Assembly (NCBI GenBank): GCA_934167825.1
Contig: CAKPLY010000004.1
Location: forward strand, 1-64,000
Direction: 5' to 3'
Source of the DNA: an uncultured Bacilli bacterium
Lineage (GTDB): Bacteria; Bacillota_I; Bacilli_A; RF39; UBA660
Length of the DNA stretch: 64,000 nucleotides
Below, in pieces: positions 42,570 to 50,610 of the stretch. A program made the translations under genes and the position numbers. The notes below the pieces were generated by a model. The model worked only from the letters and a program-made list of their open reading frames with translations, ran no database searches and was not told the DNA's origin. Within the stretch, counting starts at the first letter, position 1; each line of letters starts with the position of its first letter.

Positions 42570-42573
42570 TGTG

Positions 42574-42888
42574 ATGGAAGAACAAGTTTATAGTTATTTA
42601 ATAACCAAGCATATAGGTAAAGATAACTTAATAAAGAATGTAGATCTAAGAAAAAGATTTAACATAAAAAGTGATAAAGCAATGAGAAAAGTAATCCAAA
42701 ACATCAGAGAGAATAAAAACTACTATCTAATTGTTGGAAGTATAAGTGGAAGAACAGGTGGCTTTTTTATCTGTCAGACAGAAGAAGAGATAGATGAAAC
42801 AATAAATAATATTAGACACAGAGCTAATCAAATGCACCGTATGTGTCATATATTAGAGTGGAAGAAAGAGAAAACCTTAAATGAATAA
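42574..42888 (+). CDS. Small HTH-like phage protein
   Basis: 104 residues from ATG 42574 (AGAGGTGATG RBS). Predicted winged-helix pattern (NVDLRKRFNIKSDKAMRKVIQNIRENK) followed by IVGSISGRTGGFFICQTEEE. Similar small proteins precede DnaD-type replication genes in Bacillota phages. Overlaps the next gene by 8 bp. Confidence 0.65.
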   Translation: MEEQVYSYLITKHIGKDNLIKNVDLRKRFNIKSDKAMRKVIQNIRENKNYYLIVGSISGRTGGFFICQTEEEIDETINNIRHRANQMHRMCHILEWKKEKTLNE

Positions 42889-43579
42889 TATAACAGGCTA
42901 CACTCACTTCAGAAGCTATCATGACAGTATAAAGGATCTAGATAGAGAAGATAGAAGAGATATATTAGAAGCAATAGATGATTTTATGTTTGATGATATA
43001 GAACCAACATTTACAGGATTTAAAAGTGCAATATGGACTCTAATAGTTCCTAATCTAACTACAAGCAAGAACAAATCAAGAAAGTATCAAGAAGAACCAA
43101 AGAAGAAACAAACAAAAACCAAAAAGAAATCAAATTCAAATCAAAAAGAAACCAAATCCAAATCAAATGAAATGATTGACCTCCTTGAGGATAAGGATAA
43201 GGATATGGATATGGAAAAGAATAAAGAAAAAGAAGATGGAGATATTCTAAGTATTACTAATACTAAGAATATATACGAATACCTCGAGAAAAACTTTGGA
43301 AGAACGATAGCACCAATAGAAGTAGAAAAGTTAGACAGTTGGATTAAAGAATTTAACTTTGAAATAGTTAAACATGCAATAGACTCATCTGTAATGAGTG
43401 GAGTAAAAACATTTAACTATGTTGAGGGAATACTTAGAAATTGGAAAGCCTGTGGATATAAAACTCTAGATGAAATAAAAGCACACGAAGATAGTCATTA
43501 CAATTCAAGAATCAGAGGCAAAGCATTAGCTAGTGAATTGTTTGACTACAATTGGCTAGAAGATGAAGACCATGACTAA
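42881..43579 (+). CDS. DnaD-domain replisome organiser
   Basis: 232 residues. An N-terminal domain resembling DUF6291 (SYHDSIKDLDREDRRDILEAI..FMFDD), a basic then acidic linker (about 70-130) and a C-terminal DnaD/DnaB_2 domain with FNYVEGILRNWKACGYKTLDE (about 185-206). Loads replication proteins at the phage origin. No DnaC-like loader follows, so the host loader is probably used. Confidence 0.85.
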   Translation: MNNITGYTHFRSYHDSIKDLDREDRRDILEAIDDFMFDDIEPTFTGFKSAIWTLIVPNLTTSKNKSRKYQEEPKKKQTKTKKKSNSNQKETKSKSNEMIDLLEDKDKDMDMEKNKEKEDGDILSITNTKNIYEYLEKNFGRTIAPIEVEKLDSWIKEFNFEIVKHAIDSSVMSGVKTFNYVEGILRNWKACGYKTLDEIKAHEDSHYNSRIRGKALASELFDYNWLEDEDHD

Positions 43580-43964
43580 GAGAGAATTGTCCAAGTATTA
43601 TCATTTATCAAACGAAATAAAAGAAATCGAAGAACAGATAAATGAATTATCAAATAGTCTGATAGGAAGTCCAATACTAACAGGAATGCCTCACGGATCC
43701 GGAATAAGTAATCCTGTTGAACAAAAAGCATCGCTACTAATAAATCTCAAAAACAAGCTAGAGAAAAGAAAGAATAAATCTCTACAAGAACTGATAAAAA
43801 TAGAAGTTTATATTGCTTCGATCGAGAAATCTGAGATAAGAACACTATTTACAAAAAGATATATTCAATTCAAACAATGGGAAGAAATAGCAGATGAAAT
43901 GCACATGAGTATAAGCAGTGTTTTTAGAAAACACTCAGATCAGTTAAAGAGGGATCAAAAATGA
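43563..43964 (+). CDS. DUF1492/ArpU-like late transcription regulator
   Basis: 133 residues. A coiled N-terminal half and a sigma-70 region-4-like HTH at the end (FKQWEEIADEMHMSISSVFRKH, about 104-125). Such proteins switch on late genes in Gram-positive phages. Located at the end of the early block, right before the structured intergenic region where late promoters are expected. Confidence 0.75.
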   Translation: MKTMTKRELSKYYHLSNEIKEIEEQINELSNSLIGSPILTGMPHGSGISNPVEQKASLLINLKNKLEKRKNKSLQELIKIEVYIASIEKSEIRTLFTKRYIQFKQWEEIADEMHMSISSVFRKHSDQLKRDQK

Positions 43965-44179
43965 AAACATTTGAACATTTATCTAGATACATAAAGCTAC
44001 TTAGAAAATACAATAAATTAGAAATGGAATATGAGGTATTAAGAGAATATACCAAAGAGCATTGCTTTGATAAACTAATAGATAAAATAGGAGAGCCTGA
44101 TGAACTTAAAAGACTAATAGAAGAAAATAAAAGATTAAGAATCAGGCTGAAAGAATTAAAAAAGCAGATTAAAATGTAA
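43961..44179 (+). CDS. Short coiled-coil phage protein
   Basis: 72 residues, GAGGGATC RBS within the previous gene's end. Almost wholly helical and charged, with a leucine-spaced C-terminal coiled coil (LKRLIEENKRLRIRLKELKKQI). No family. Last gene of the early block. Confidence 0.6.
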   Translation: MKTFEHLSRYIKLLRKYNKLEMEYEVLREYTKEHCFDKLIDKIGEPDELKRLIEENKRLRIRLKELKKQIKM

Positions 44180-44266
44180 AAAAATACATTTCGAGCATAA
44201 AAAACGACATTTCGTGCATAGTTTCAAAAAATAAATAAAATATATGTTATCATTAAAGTTCTAAGT

Positions 44267-44298
44267 AAAGGTGGAGCAATCCATCTTTTAATTTTTTG
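44267..44298 (+). terminator. Terminator of the early block
   Basis: AAAGGTGGA and TCCATCTTT pair around GCAA (44268-44288), followed by AATTTTTT. Confidence 0.75.
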
Positions 44299-44320
44299 AT
44301 AAAAAAAGTATGGAATTTCC

Positions 44321-44336
44321 TGCCGAAGTGTGATAT
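44321..44336 (+). promoter_or_regulatory. Promoter-proximal repeat TGCCGA..TG.GATAT, copy 1
   Basis: TGCCGAAGTGTGATAT overlaps an extended -10 box (TGA then TATACT, 44334-44339). The same 16-bp pattern, with three differences, recurs at 44494-44509 before the SWIM gene. A binding site for the late regulator is a reasonable guess. Confidence 0.45.
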
Positions 44337-44345
44337 ACTAAATAT

Positions 44346-44485
44346 GTAGTGATAAGATCACTACCGTTATTGAACCATTTGACTTTACCGTTCATATACT
44401 GAACACTTCACTCCTTTCTAATGAGTGGATAAAAGTCAAAGTAGTACCGAATAGATGCTAGTACAGGTCTATTCATTTTTTTTTG
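44346..44485 (+). ncRNA. Structured ncRNA of unknown class
   Basis: A 140-nt region without an ORF lies between an extended -10 promoter and a terminator. Predicted elements: GTAGTGAT-AAG-ATCACTAC (44346-44364); a long-range pairing of TTTGACTTT (about 44378-44386) with AAAAGTCAAA (about 44431-44440); inside it CACTC/GAGTG (about 44409-44426); and the terminator GAATAGA/TCTATTC (44449-44455 and 44468-44474) with nine or more Ts. No known RNA family is recognised. Confidence 0.55.
44449..44485 (+). terminator. Terminator of the structured ncRNA
   Basis: GAATAGA pairs with TCTATTC across a 12-base loop, followed by a long T-run (44476-44484). Confidence 0.8.
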
Positions 44486-44493
44486 GAATAAAA

Positions 44494-44536
44494 TGCCGAG
44501 CTGAGATATTCAAAACTGAAAAAAGGTGGTATAATA
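44494..44536 (+). promoter_or_regulatory. Repeat copy 2 and promoter of the SWIM gene
   Basis: TGCCGAGCTGAGATAT (44494-44509) repeats the element at 44321. A TATAAT box at 44530-44535 lies 20 bp before the SWIM gene RBS. Confidence 0.45.
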
Positions 44537-44558
44537 TTCTTTGAAAGAGGGTGCTATT

Positions 44559-45515
44559 ATGGTAATAGATACTAAAGAACTTTTTAACGAAACTATGAAA
44601 GATGTTACATTGGAAAGAACAGAACCTGAAGAATTACATGTACATAAAAAGGTAGAACCTGAAAAAACTACTCACGAAGAAGTAGATCCTGAAGAATTAT
44701 ATTATGATGAAGAGGATTTAGCAGAAGATCATGAAGATGACTTCAGCTATGTAATAAGACAAAGAGGAGAAGACTATTATCACGGCAATCATGTATTATC
44801 AGTAAGTAAAAATGGAAATAATTATATTGGTAAAGTCGGTGGTAATTCAAATAAACCTTATGAAGTTTCAATTAGTGTTTATGGAGATGACATAGAATAT
44901 GAATGTACATGTCCATGTGATTTCCCATGTAAACATGAATATGCAGTATTACTTGCAATTAGTAACTTAGAATATGAAGAAGTTGAATTGAAACCAAGAA
45001 TAAGAGAAAAAGAAACAAATTTAAAAGCATTGATTGAGTCAATCCCTGCTGAAGAAATAAAAGCATATTTATTATCACCTGTTGGGAAAGATCATGTAGC
45101 TATAGAGATGGATGCATTTAACGAACACTTTAGAAAATATCTACCAAATCAGGTATATGAATATTACTATAATAACCTATATAACAATTTGGTATTAGAT
45201 ACAGATTATGATGAAACTGTTGATAATTATCTAGATAGAATAAAACAGTATATAGCAGGAAGTAACTTTGAAGAATCAAGTAAAATAATTAAAGCAATTA
45301 TAACAGCATATAGAGATAGCAATAAGATTAACTTTGATGATTATATAATTGATGTTCTACCAAAAATTGGAATGTTCCTAAGAGTAACATATAGGAAGTC
45401 TGATGATAAGGTTAGAGAAGAGATAGATAATTGGATCCAAGAATTAGAAAAAGATAATTATTATGATAATTTCTATTTAGAGGATATAATATTCGGTTTG
45501 AAAAGTGGAAGATAG
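44559..45515 (+). CDS. SWIM zinc-finger protein (phage accessory gene)
   Basis: 318 residues from ATG 44559 (GAGGGTG RBS). An acidic N-terminal part (about 15-65) with three near-repeats of EPE(E/K), then a SWIM finger CTCPCDFPCKHEYA (CxCx4CxH, about 114-127) and a helical C-terminal half. SWIM fingers bind DNA or protein partners. It has its own promoter and terminator, with the ncRNA just upstream, like an independently expressed cargo gene (moron). Function unknown. Confidence 0.7.
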   Translation: MVIDTKELFNETMKDVTLERTEPEELHVHKKVEPEKTTHEEVDPEELYYDEEDLAEDHEDDFSYVIRQRGEDYYHGNHVLSVSKNGNNYIGKVGGNSNKPYEVSISVYGDDIEYECTCPCDFPCKHEYAVLLAISNLEYEEVELKPRIREKETNLKALIESIPAEEIKAYLLSPVGKDHVAIEMDAFNEHFRKYLPNQVYEYYYNNLYNNLVLDTDYDETVDNYLDRIKQYIAGSNFEESSKIIKAIITAYRDSNKINFDDYIIDVLPKIGMFLRVTYRKSDDKVREEIDNWIQELEKDNYYDNFYLEDIIFGLKSGR

Positions 45516-45527
45516 AAGTTCGGCACG

Positions 45528-45553
45528 AAAGGTGGATACATCCACCTTTTTTT
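45528..45553 (+). terminator. Terminator of the SWIM gene
   Basis: AAAGGTGGA-TACA-TCCACCTTT, perfect 9-bp stem, then Ts. Its stem sequence nearly repeats the terminator at 44267. Confidence 0.9.
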
Positions 45554-45594
45554 GATATAATAATTTACTGAAAAATATTGTTTGGAGGTAATGC

Positions 45595-45708
45595 ATGAGC
45601 GAAGAAAAAGAAAAAAAATTTAAGGAAATTATAATCAACTATTTGATAAGTCAAATTCAAAAAGAGGAGAAAAAGAAAAATGATAAGAAAGTACAAGATA
45701 AGATGTAA
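45595..45708 (+). CDS. 37-residue highly charged peptide
   Basis: TTGGAGGTAATGC before ATG 45595. Lys/Glu-rich with a central amphipathic helix (FKEIIINYLISQIQKEE). It overlaps the next gene by 29 bp and opens the serine-recombinase operon. Function unknown. Confidence 0.45.
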   Translation: MSEEKEKKFKEIIINYLISQIQKEEKKKNDKKVQDKM

Positions 45709-45916
45709 AAATTGTGGAGATATTTTAGAAACAAAGATACCTGTGAAATCAAAGATAACTTGTAGTTGTGGGGATATAGCAATATACAGCGACTATATAG
45801 CATTCGGAATGATAACAAAGAAAAAAGATTATAATGAATGTTATGAAAGTTTAGATAAAAATTTATCAATAAAAGAAGTAGAAGATTATTTAAAAGAAGA
45901 AGAAAATGTACACTGA
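45680..45916 (+). CDS. Zinc-ribbon-like small protein
   Basis: 78 residues. Two cysteine pairs, CKNC (9-12) and CSC (28-30), in KIRCKNCGDILET..ITCSCGDIAI suggest a zinc ribbon. GAGGAG RBS. It overlaps the recombinase start by 11 bp, so translation is coupled. Possibly an accessory (directionality) factor for the recombinase; inferred from place only. Confidence 0.6.
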   Translation: MIRKYKIRCKNCGDILETKIPVKSKITCSCGDIAIYSDYIAFGMITKKKDYNECYESLDKNLSIKEVEDYLKEEENVH

Positions 45917-47531
45917 TTATATAGCCAATAAAGAATATAGAGCAGGTATTTATGTTAGACTGTCACAAGAAGATAGAGATAAAAAATACGAGTCAGAAAG
46001 CGAGAGCGTTATTAACCAAAGAGAATTACTAAAAAGCTATTGTACTACAAATGGATATACACTTGTTGAAGAATATGTAGATGATGGATATTCAGGAACT
46101 AACTTTGATAGACCTGATTTTAAAAGGATGATAAGTGATATCAATCAGAAAAAAATAAATTTAGTAATAGTAAAAGATTTATCAAGATTAGGAAGAGATC
46201 ATATAATGACAGGATATTATATAGAAACTTTCTTCCCTGAAAATCAAGTAAGATTTATATCTATAATGGAAAGCTACGATAGTGCTAAAATACAGGCAAG
46301 TAATGATGCTTCTACATTTATAATAGCATGTAATGACTACTATAGTAGGCAGAACTCAATAAAAATAAGAAGCATATTAGATGAAAAGAGAAAAAATGGG
46401 AAGTTCGTAGGAAGCAAACCATGTTATGGATATAAAAGAGATCCTGAGGATAAAGGGCATTTAATAATAGATCCTGAAGTTGCCAAATATGTCAAAATGA
46501 TATTTGATTTAAGGGACAATGATGTGGGTGTTTCTGATATAGCGACACGATTAACAGAAATAGGAGCTCCAACACCAAGTGAGTATAAAGGTACAGCCTC
46601 ATCAAGCAGATTGATACATAGAAATCAATGGACAATAAGTTCTATAAAGAAAATATTATGTAACAGGATGTATACAGGAGATTTAGTACAACATACTCAG
46701 ACTAATTTAAGCTATAAATCTAAAAAGAAAATAACATTGGATTCAAGTTTATGGTATATAGTTGAAAATACACATGAACCGATAGTTGATAAAGAAGAAT
46801 TTAAAAGAGTCAATGACAAGAGAAGAAGAAATACAAAGAGTGTAAAAACTAAAATAAGAGATAGAAGATTACTCGAGGGATTATTATATTGTAAAGAATG
46901 TGGAAATCGATTAGGTGTATCATATAGAAAGAATCACGATTATTGGACAGTAAATTGTAATAAATATGCAAGAGATCCAATACGAAGATTATGTTCAGGA
47001 CATTTCTTCCCATATGATTTATTAGAAGAGCAAATATTAAGAAAAATTAGTATGGCAACTTTAGATGCATTTAGTAAATTGGATATCGAAGAGTTAAATA
47101 GAATTATAAAGGAATCACTAATAAAAGAAAAAATACCATTACCTAAAAACAACTTAAATAGACTTATAAGAGATAAAGAAAATATGGAAAGAAAAATAAG
47201 AACACTTTATGAAGATAGATTAAATGGAACTATAACAATAGAAAGTTTTAAAGTGTTATCTCAACCTTATGAGAAAAAGATAAATGAATTAAAGTCACAA
47301 ATAGATAGCTATACAGAAGAAGATATCAAAGAGATAGAAGATCCAAGTAAAAAGAATTATAAGAATCAAATCAAGAAATTACTAAGTATCAATAAAAACA
47401 GAGAATTACTATTTGCAATAATAGAAATGATAACAATAGATAATGACAGAAATATAAAAATAAAGTTTAAATATGATATGTTTGAACAAATAGAATTTCA
47501 ATATGAAAAAAAGCAGAAAATTTGCAATTGA
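45906..47531 (+). CDS. Large serine recombinase
   Basis: 541 residues. Resolvase-type catalytic domain with nucleophile Ser20 (YVRLSQED), DGYSGTNFDRP and DLSRLGRD. A recombinase domain follows (GSKPCYGYKRDPE, about 173-185), then a zinc ribbon (LLYCKECGNRLG .. CSGHFF, about 319-363) and a C-terminal coiled coil (about 405-470). TndX/TnpX-like, complete. It lies between the early and packaging modules of a prophage that already has a tyrosine integrase, so it may mark a nested element or a second integration system. Confidence 0.93.
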   Translation: MYTDYIANKEYRAGIYVRLSQEDRDKKYESESESVINQRELLKSYCTTNGYTLVEEYVDDGYSGTNFDRPDFKRMISDINQKKINLVIVKDLSRLGRDHIMTGYYIETFFPENQVRFISIMESYDSAKIQASNDASTFIIACNDYYSRQNSIKIRSILDEKRKNGKFVGSKPCYGYKRDPEDKGHLIIDPEVAKYVKMIFDLRDNDVGVSDIATRLTEIGAPTPSEYKGTASSSRLIHRNQWTISSIKKILCNRMYTGDLVQHTQTNLSYKSKKKITLDSSLWYIVENTHEPIVDKEEFKRVNDKRRRNTKSVKTKIRDRRLLEGLLYCKECGNRLGVSYRKNHDYWTVNCNKYARDPIRRLCSGHFFPYDLLEEQILRKISMATLDAFSKLDIEELNRIIKESLIKEKIPLPKNNLNRLIRDKENMERKIRTLYEDRLNGTITIESFKVLSQPYEKKINELKSQIDSYTEEDIKEIEDPSKKNYKNQIKKLLSINKNRELLFAIIEMITIDNDRNIKIKFKYDMFEQIEFQYEKKQKICN

Positions 47532-47577
47532 TAGTTGATTGATAGTAATTAGTAGTAAGATGATAGTAAATGATAGT
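47529..47577. repeat. Four TGATAGT iterons behind the serine recombinase
   Basis: TGATAGT at 47529, 47540, 47561 and 47571, with AGTAG variants between, all in one orientation, immediately after the recombinase stop. They could be recombinase attachment or regulator sites. Confidence 0.5.
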
Positions 47578-47605
47578 TAATAGTGTGATATTATGTTAAT
47601 GTGGA

Positions 47606-47631
47606 GGTTACCGAAAAGGTAATCTTTTTTT
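47606..47631 (+). terminator. Terminator of the serine-recombinase operon
   Basis: GGTTACC-GAAAA-GGTAATC (47606-47624), followed by seven Ts. Confidence 0.8.
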
Positions 47632-47658
47632 ATGTGAAATAAAAAGGATGTGAATATC

Positions 47659-48024
47659 ATGCTAAAGACTTGTTCAGTGTGTGGAAAAATACACGACTTT
47701 AATAAAGTATGTAGGAGGCAGAAACCAAAGAAGAAGTCGGAAGCTAATAAGTTTAGAAAGACTAACAGATGGACAGAAAAGAGCCGAAGCATAAGGCAGA
47801 GAGATAAGTATCTGTGTCAGGTATGTTTATCAGGTAAGTATGATACTAATTACAGATACACCTATAAGGAACTAGAAGTCCATCACATAGTACCACTAGA
47901 AGAAGACTATTCAAAAAGATTAGATAGTAATAATTTAATAACATTATGCAGGTATCATCATGAGATGGCAGAAAAAGGACAGATACCAAGAGAAGAATTG
48001 CAAGAAATGGTAGCCGGAAAATAA
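47659..48024 (+). CDS. HNH endonuclease (packaging module)
   Basis: 121 residues from ATG 47659. CSVCGKIH near the start, then RDKYLCQVCLSGKY (first zinc pair), LEVHHIVPLEED (HH of HNH), LDSNNLITLCRYHHEMAE (N, second CxxH). HNH nucleases next to terminase are needed for cos-type cleavage in HK97-like phages. It is separated from the small terminase gene here by a methylation pair. Confidence 0.9.
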   Translation: MLKTCSVCGKIHDFNKVCRRQKPKKKSEANKFRKTNRWTEKSRSIRQRDKYLCQVCLSGKYDTNYRYTYKELEVHHIVPLEEDYSKRLDSNNLITLCRYHHEMAEKGQIPREELQEMVAGK

Positions 48025-48110
48025 ACAATCCCCCCACCATCAACAGCAGTTCTTTTTATTTTTTTTCAAGACCGACCAGCCACCTACATTCACACCGTTT
48101 TTATTTTCTC
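48025..48110. other. Possible cos/packaging region
   Basis: Gene-free and compositionally odd for this DNA: a CCCCCC-ACC block (about 48030-48038), then C-rich, G-poor pyrimidine tracts on the plus strand up to about 48095. It directly follows the HNH gene, where cos sites often lie in HNH-terminase phages. Position and composition are the only evidence. Confidence 0.35.
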
Positions 48111-48140
48111 GTGAGTTTTTTGGAAAATGGAGGATACAGA

Positions 48141-49466
48141 ATGAGAAGATATGAAAATGTAAAAATAGAAAAATTAAAGCCATATGAGAATAATGCAAGA
48201 ACTCATAGTGAAGAACAAGTAGAGAAAATAGCCAAGTCAATTGAAGAGTTCGGTTTCATAAATCCGGTAATCATTGATAGCGACTATGGAATCATCGCAG
48301 GACATGGAAGAGTATTAGGAGCTAAAAAGTTAGGAATGAAAGAGGTGCCATGTTTATTCGTTGAGGATCTAACGGAAACACAGAAGAGAGCTTATATCCT
48401 AGCAGACAACAAGTTAGCTCTTGATGCCGGATGGGATGATGAAATCCTAAAACAAGAAATTAAAGCCTTAGATGATTTGAACTTCGATGTATCAATAGCA
48501 GGATTTGATATTGAAGACTTTGACTTCACACAATCAGATATAGAGTTCGAAGAAGATGACTACGATGTAGAAGAGAAACTACCTGAAATACCAAAAGCCA
48601 AGTTAGGAGATATTTATCAATTAGGAAATCATAGAGTTATGTGTGGAGATAGCACTAATGCTGAAGACATAGATAAACTAACTGCAGGAGCAGTAATGGA
48701 TTTATGTGTTACGGATCCACCATACAATGTGAACTATGGATCAATAAATGAATCAGGCTATGGTAAAGAAAGAGATAACGGAAATAAAATCTTAAACGAC
48801 AATATGGATGATGAATCATTCTATTTCTTCTTATTTGCTTTCTATGAACAAATGCTAAGAGTATTGAAAGAGGGAGGAGCATATTATATCTTCCACTCAG
48901 ATACAGAGGGTTATAACTTCAGGAAAGCATTAAGAGATGCAGGAGGAATAGTAAAACAGAACTTAGTGTGGGTAAAGAATGCACTCGTATTAGGTCGCCA
49001 AGACTATCAATGGAAACATGAACCTTGCCTATATGGATGGAAAGAGGGAGCAGGACATTACTTCATAGAAGATAGAACTCAAACTACTGTGTTTGAAGAT
49101 AAGGCAGACTTAGATAAACTATCAAAAGAAGAATTAAAAGAAATGATAGAGGACATACTAGCAGACAAAATACCTACAACAGTAATCCACGAAGATAAAC
49201 CATTAAAGAATGACATACATCCAACGATGAAGCCAATAAGATTAGTATCAAGACTAATTAAGAACAGTAGTAAGTCAGGAGAAAATGTAATTGATTTCTT
49301 CGGAGGATCCGGATCCACATTGATAAGCTGTGAGCATTTAGGAAGAAATTGCTACACAATAGAATTAGATCCTAAGTATGTAGATGTAATCATAGATAGA
49401 TGGGAAACATTAACAGGTAAGACAGCCATTAAGATAGTAGAGGGAATAGAAAGCGAGGTGGAATAA
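48141..49466 (+). CDS. ParB-nuclease-domain DNA methyltransferase
   Basis: 441 residues from ATG 48141 (GGAGG 7 bases upstream). N-terminal ParB-like domain (about 5-95) with IIAGHGRVLGAKKLG. The C-terminal N4/N6-type methylase has TDPPY (191-195) before FFGGSGST (about 386-393), the beta-class order. No restriction partner is visible. It would methylate phage DNA, as protection or a packaging mark. The next gene makes its SAM. Confidence 0.92.
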   Translation: MRRYENVKIEKLKPYENNARTHSEEQVEKIAKSIEEFGFINPVIIDSDYGIIAGHGRVLGAKKLGMKEVPCLFVEDLTETQKRAYILADNKLALDAGWDDEILKQEIKALDDLNFDVSIAGFDIEDFDFTQSDIEFEEDDYDVEEKLPEIPKAKLGDIYQLGNHRVMCGDSTNAEDIDKLTAGAVMDLCVTDPPYNVNYGSINESGYGKERDNGNKILNDNMDDESFYFFLFAFYEQMLRVLKEGGAYYIFHSDTEGYNFRKALRDAGGIVKQNLVWVKNALVLGRQDYQWKHEPCLYGWKEGAGHYFIEDRTQTTVFEDKADLDKLSKEELKEMIEDILADKIPTTVIHEDKPLKNDIHPTMKPIRLVSRLIKNSSKSGENVIDFFGGSGSTLISCEHLGRNCYTIELDPKYVDVIIDRWETLTGKTAIKIVEGIESEVE

Positions 49467-50248
49467 TGATAGAAAAAGTAAATCCAAGTCATCCTGATAA
49501 GATAGCAGATAGAATAGCAGGAGCTATTGTTGATTTAGCATATACCAAGAATAAAAATCCTAAAGTAGCAGTAGAGGTGCTAATAGGACATGGAGTATGT
49601 CATATCATAGTAGAAACATCTGAAAAGTTTACTAATCACGAAATAAAAAGAATCGTGGATCGTATAGCAGGAAATGTAGAATTAGATCTAAAAGTAGTAA
49701 AACAAGATGAGCATTTATCAAAGAATCAGGATGGAAAGATAAGGTGTGGAGATAATGGTATATTCAAAGGTGTGCCATTAACAGAAGCAGAAATAAAACT
49801 ATCAAGCTATGCCAAAGATATATATGCTAAGAATCCATTTGATGGTAAATACATCTTAGATGGAGATAAGTTGATAATATGCCAAAGTAATACAGATGAA
49901 AATGATATCTACGAAGAATATCCACAGGCAATAGTTAATCCATTAGGACATTGGACAGGTGGAATAAATGTAGATACAGGAGCTACAAATAGGAAGTTAG
50001 GATCCGACATGGCTCAATCAGTAACAGGTGGAGGATTACATGGCAAAGATTTATCTAAATCAGATGTATCAGTGAATATATATGCATTTAGGAAAGCACA
50101 AAAGACAGGAGAAACAGTAAGCCTATCATGTGCGATCGGAGATGAATATATAGATGGGAAACCATATGAAGAAATAGTTGCAGAAGCAAGAGATTATATA
50201 AAAAGTATCGGTGGCTTTGAAAAGTTTGCTGAGTGGGGATTATTCTAA
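49466..50248 (+). CDS. Shortened S-adenosylmethionine synthetase homologue
   Basis: 260 residues against about 385-400 for MetK. Kept parts: NPSHPDKIADRIAGAIVD (His9, Asp11, Lys12), GDNGIFKG, DTGATNRK (ATP/PPi-binding Arg-Lys) and GGGLHGKDLSKSDV with both lysines and the Asp. Most of the second domain is missing. The catalytic set looks complete, so it probably makes SAM from ATP and methionine. Its start overlaps the methyltransferase stop by one base, so the two are made together. Confidence 0.85.
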   Translation: MIEKVNPSHPDKIADRIAGAIVDLAYTKNKNPKVAVEVLIGHGVCHIIVETSEKFTNHEIKRIVDRIAGNVELDLKVVKQDEHLSKNQDGKIRCGDNGIFKGVPLTEAEIKLSSYAKDIYAKNPFDGKYILDGDKLIICQSNTDENDIYEEYPQAIVNPLGHWTGGINVDTGATNRKLGSDMAQSVTGGGLHGKDLSKSDVSVNIYAFRKAQKTGETVSLSCAIGDEYIDGKPYEEIVAEARDYIKSIGGFEKFAEWGLF

Positions 50249-50610
50249 TGAATAAAATGTCGTTAAATGAACAAGCTCAGGAAATACTACGAATAGCAGA
50301 ACAGCATGGAGTAGAACAGAACTTCTTCTTCCTAACGACATTTAAAAGATATCAAGTTCAATTACAAATCCTTAATGATTTAGAAAAAACAATTAAGGAA
50401 GATGGAACATTGGTAACTAAAGAATATGTTAAAGGAAGAAAGAATGTCTATTCACATCCGGCAATATCTGACTATAACCGAACTACCGATAGTGCCAATA
50501 AGACAGTTAGCACTTTAATGAAAATTATAATCTCATTAAGAAAAGATGATGTAACCGAAGATGATGATCCACTGCTACAAATAATAGCAGGTGGAAAGTT
50601 TGAAAAATAA
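50248..50610 (+). CDS. P27-type terminase small subunit
   Basis: 120 residues from ATG 50248, overlapping the preceding TAA. Helical throughout, with the P27-family pattern: NFFFLTTFKRYQVQLQILNDLEKTI..DG, KNVYSHPAISDYNR, STLMKIIISL. Recognises the packaging site and recruits TerL. Overlaps terL. Confidence 0.88.
   Translation: MNKMSLNEQAQEILRIAEQHGVEQNFFFLTTFKRYQVQLQILNDLEKTIKEDGTLVTKEYVKGRKNVYSHPAISDYNRTTDSANKTVSTLMKIIISLRKDDVTEDDDPLLQIIAGGKFEK

Noticed and set aside
44180..44260. Tandem ATTTCG(A/T)GCATA units after the coiled-coil gene as a repeat array
   Set aside because: Only two imperfect copies (CATTTCGAGCATA, CATTTCGTGCATA); may be a regulator site, but too little to call.
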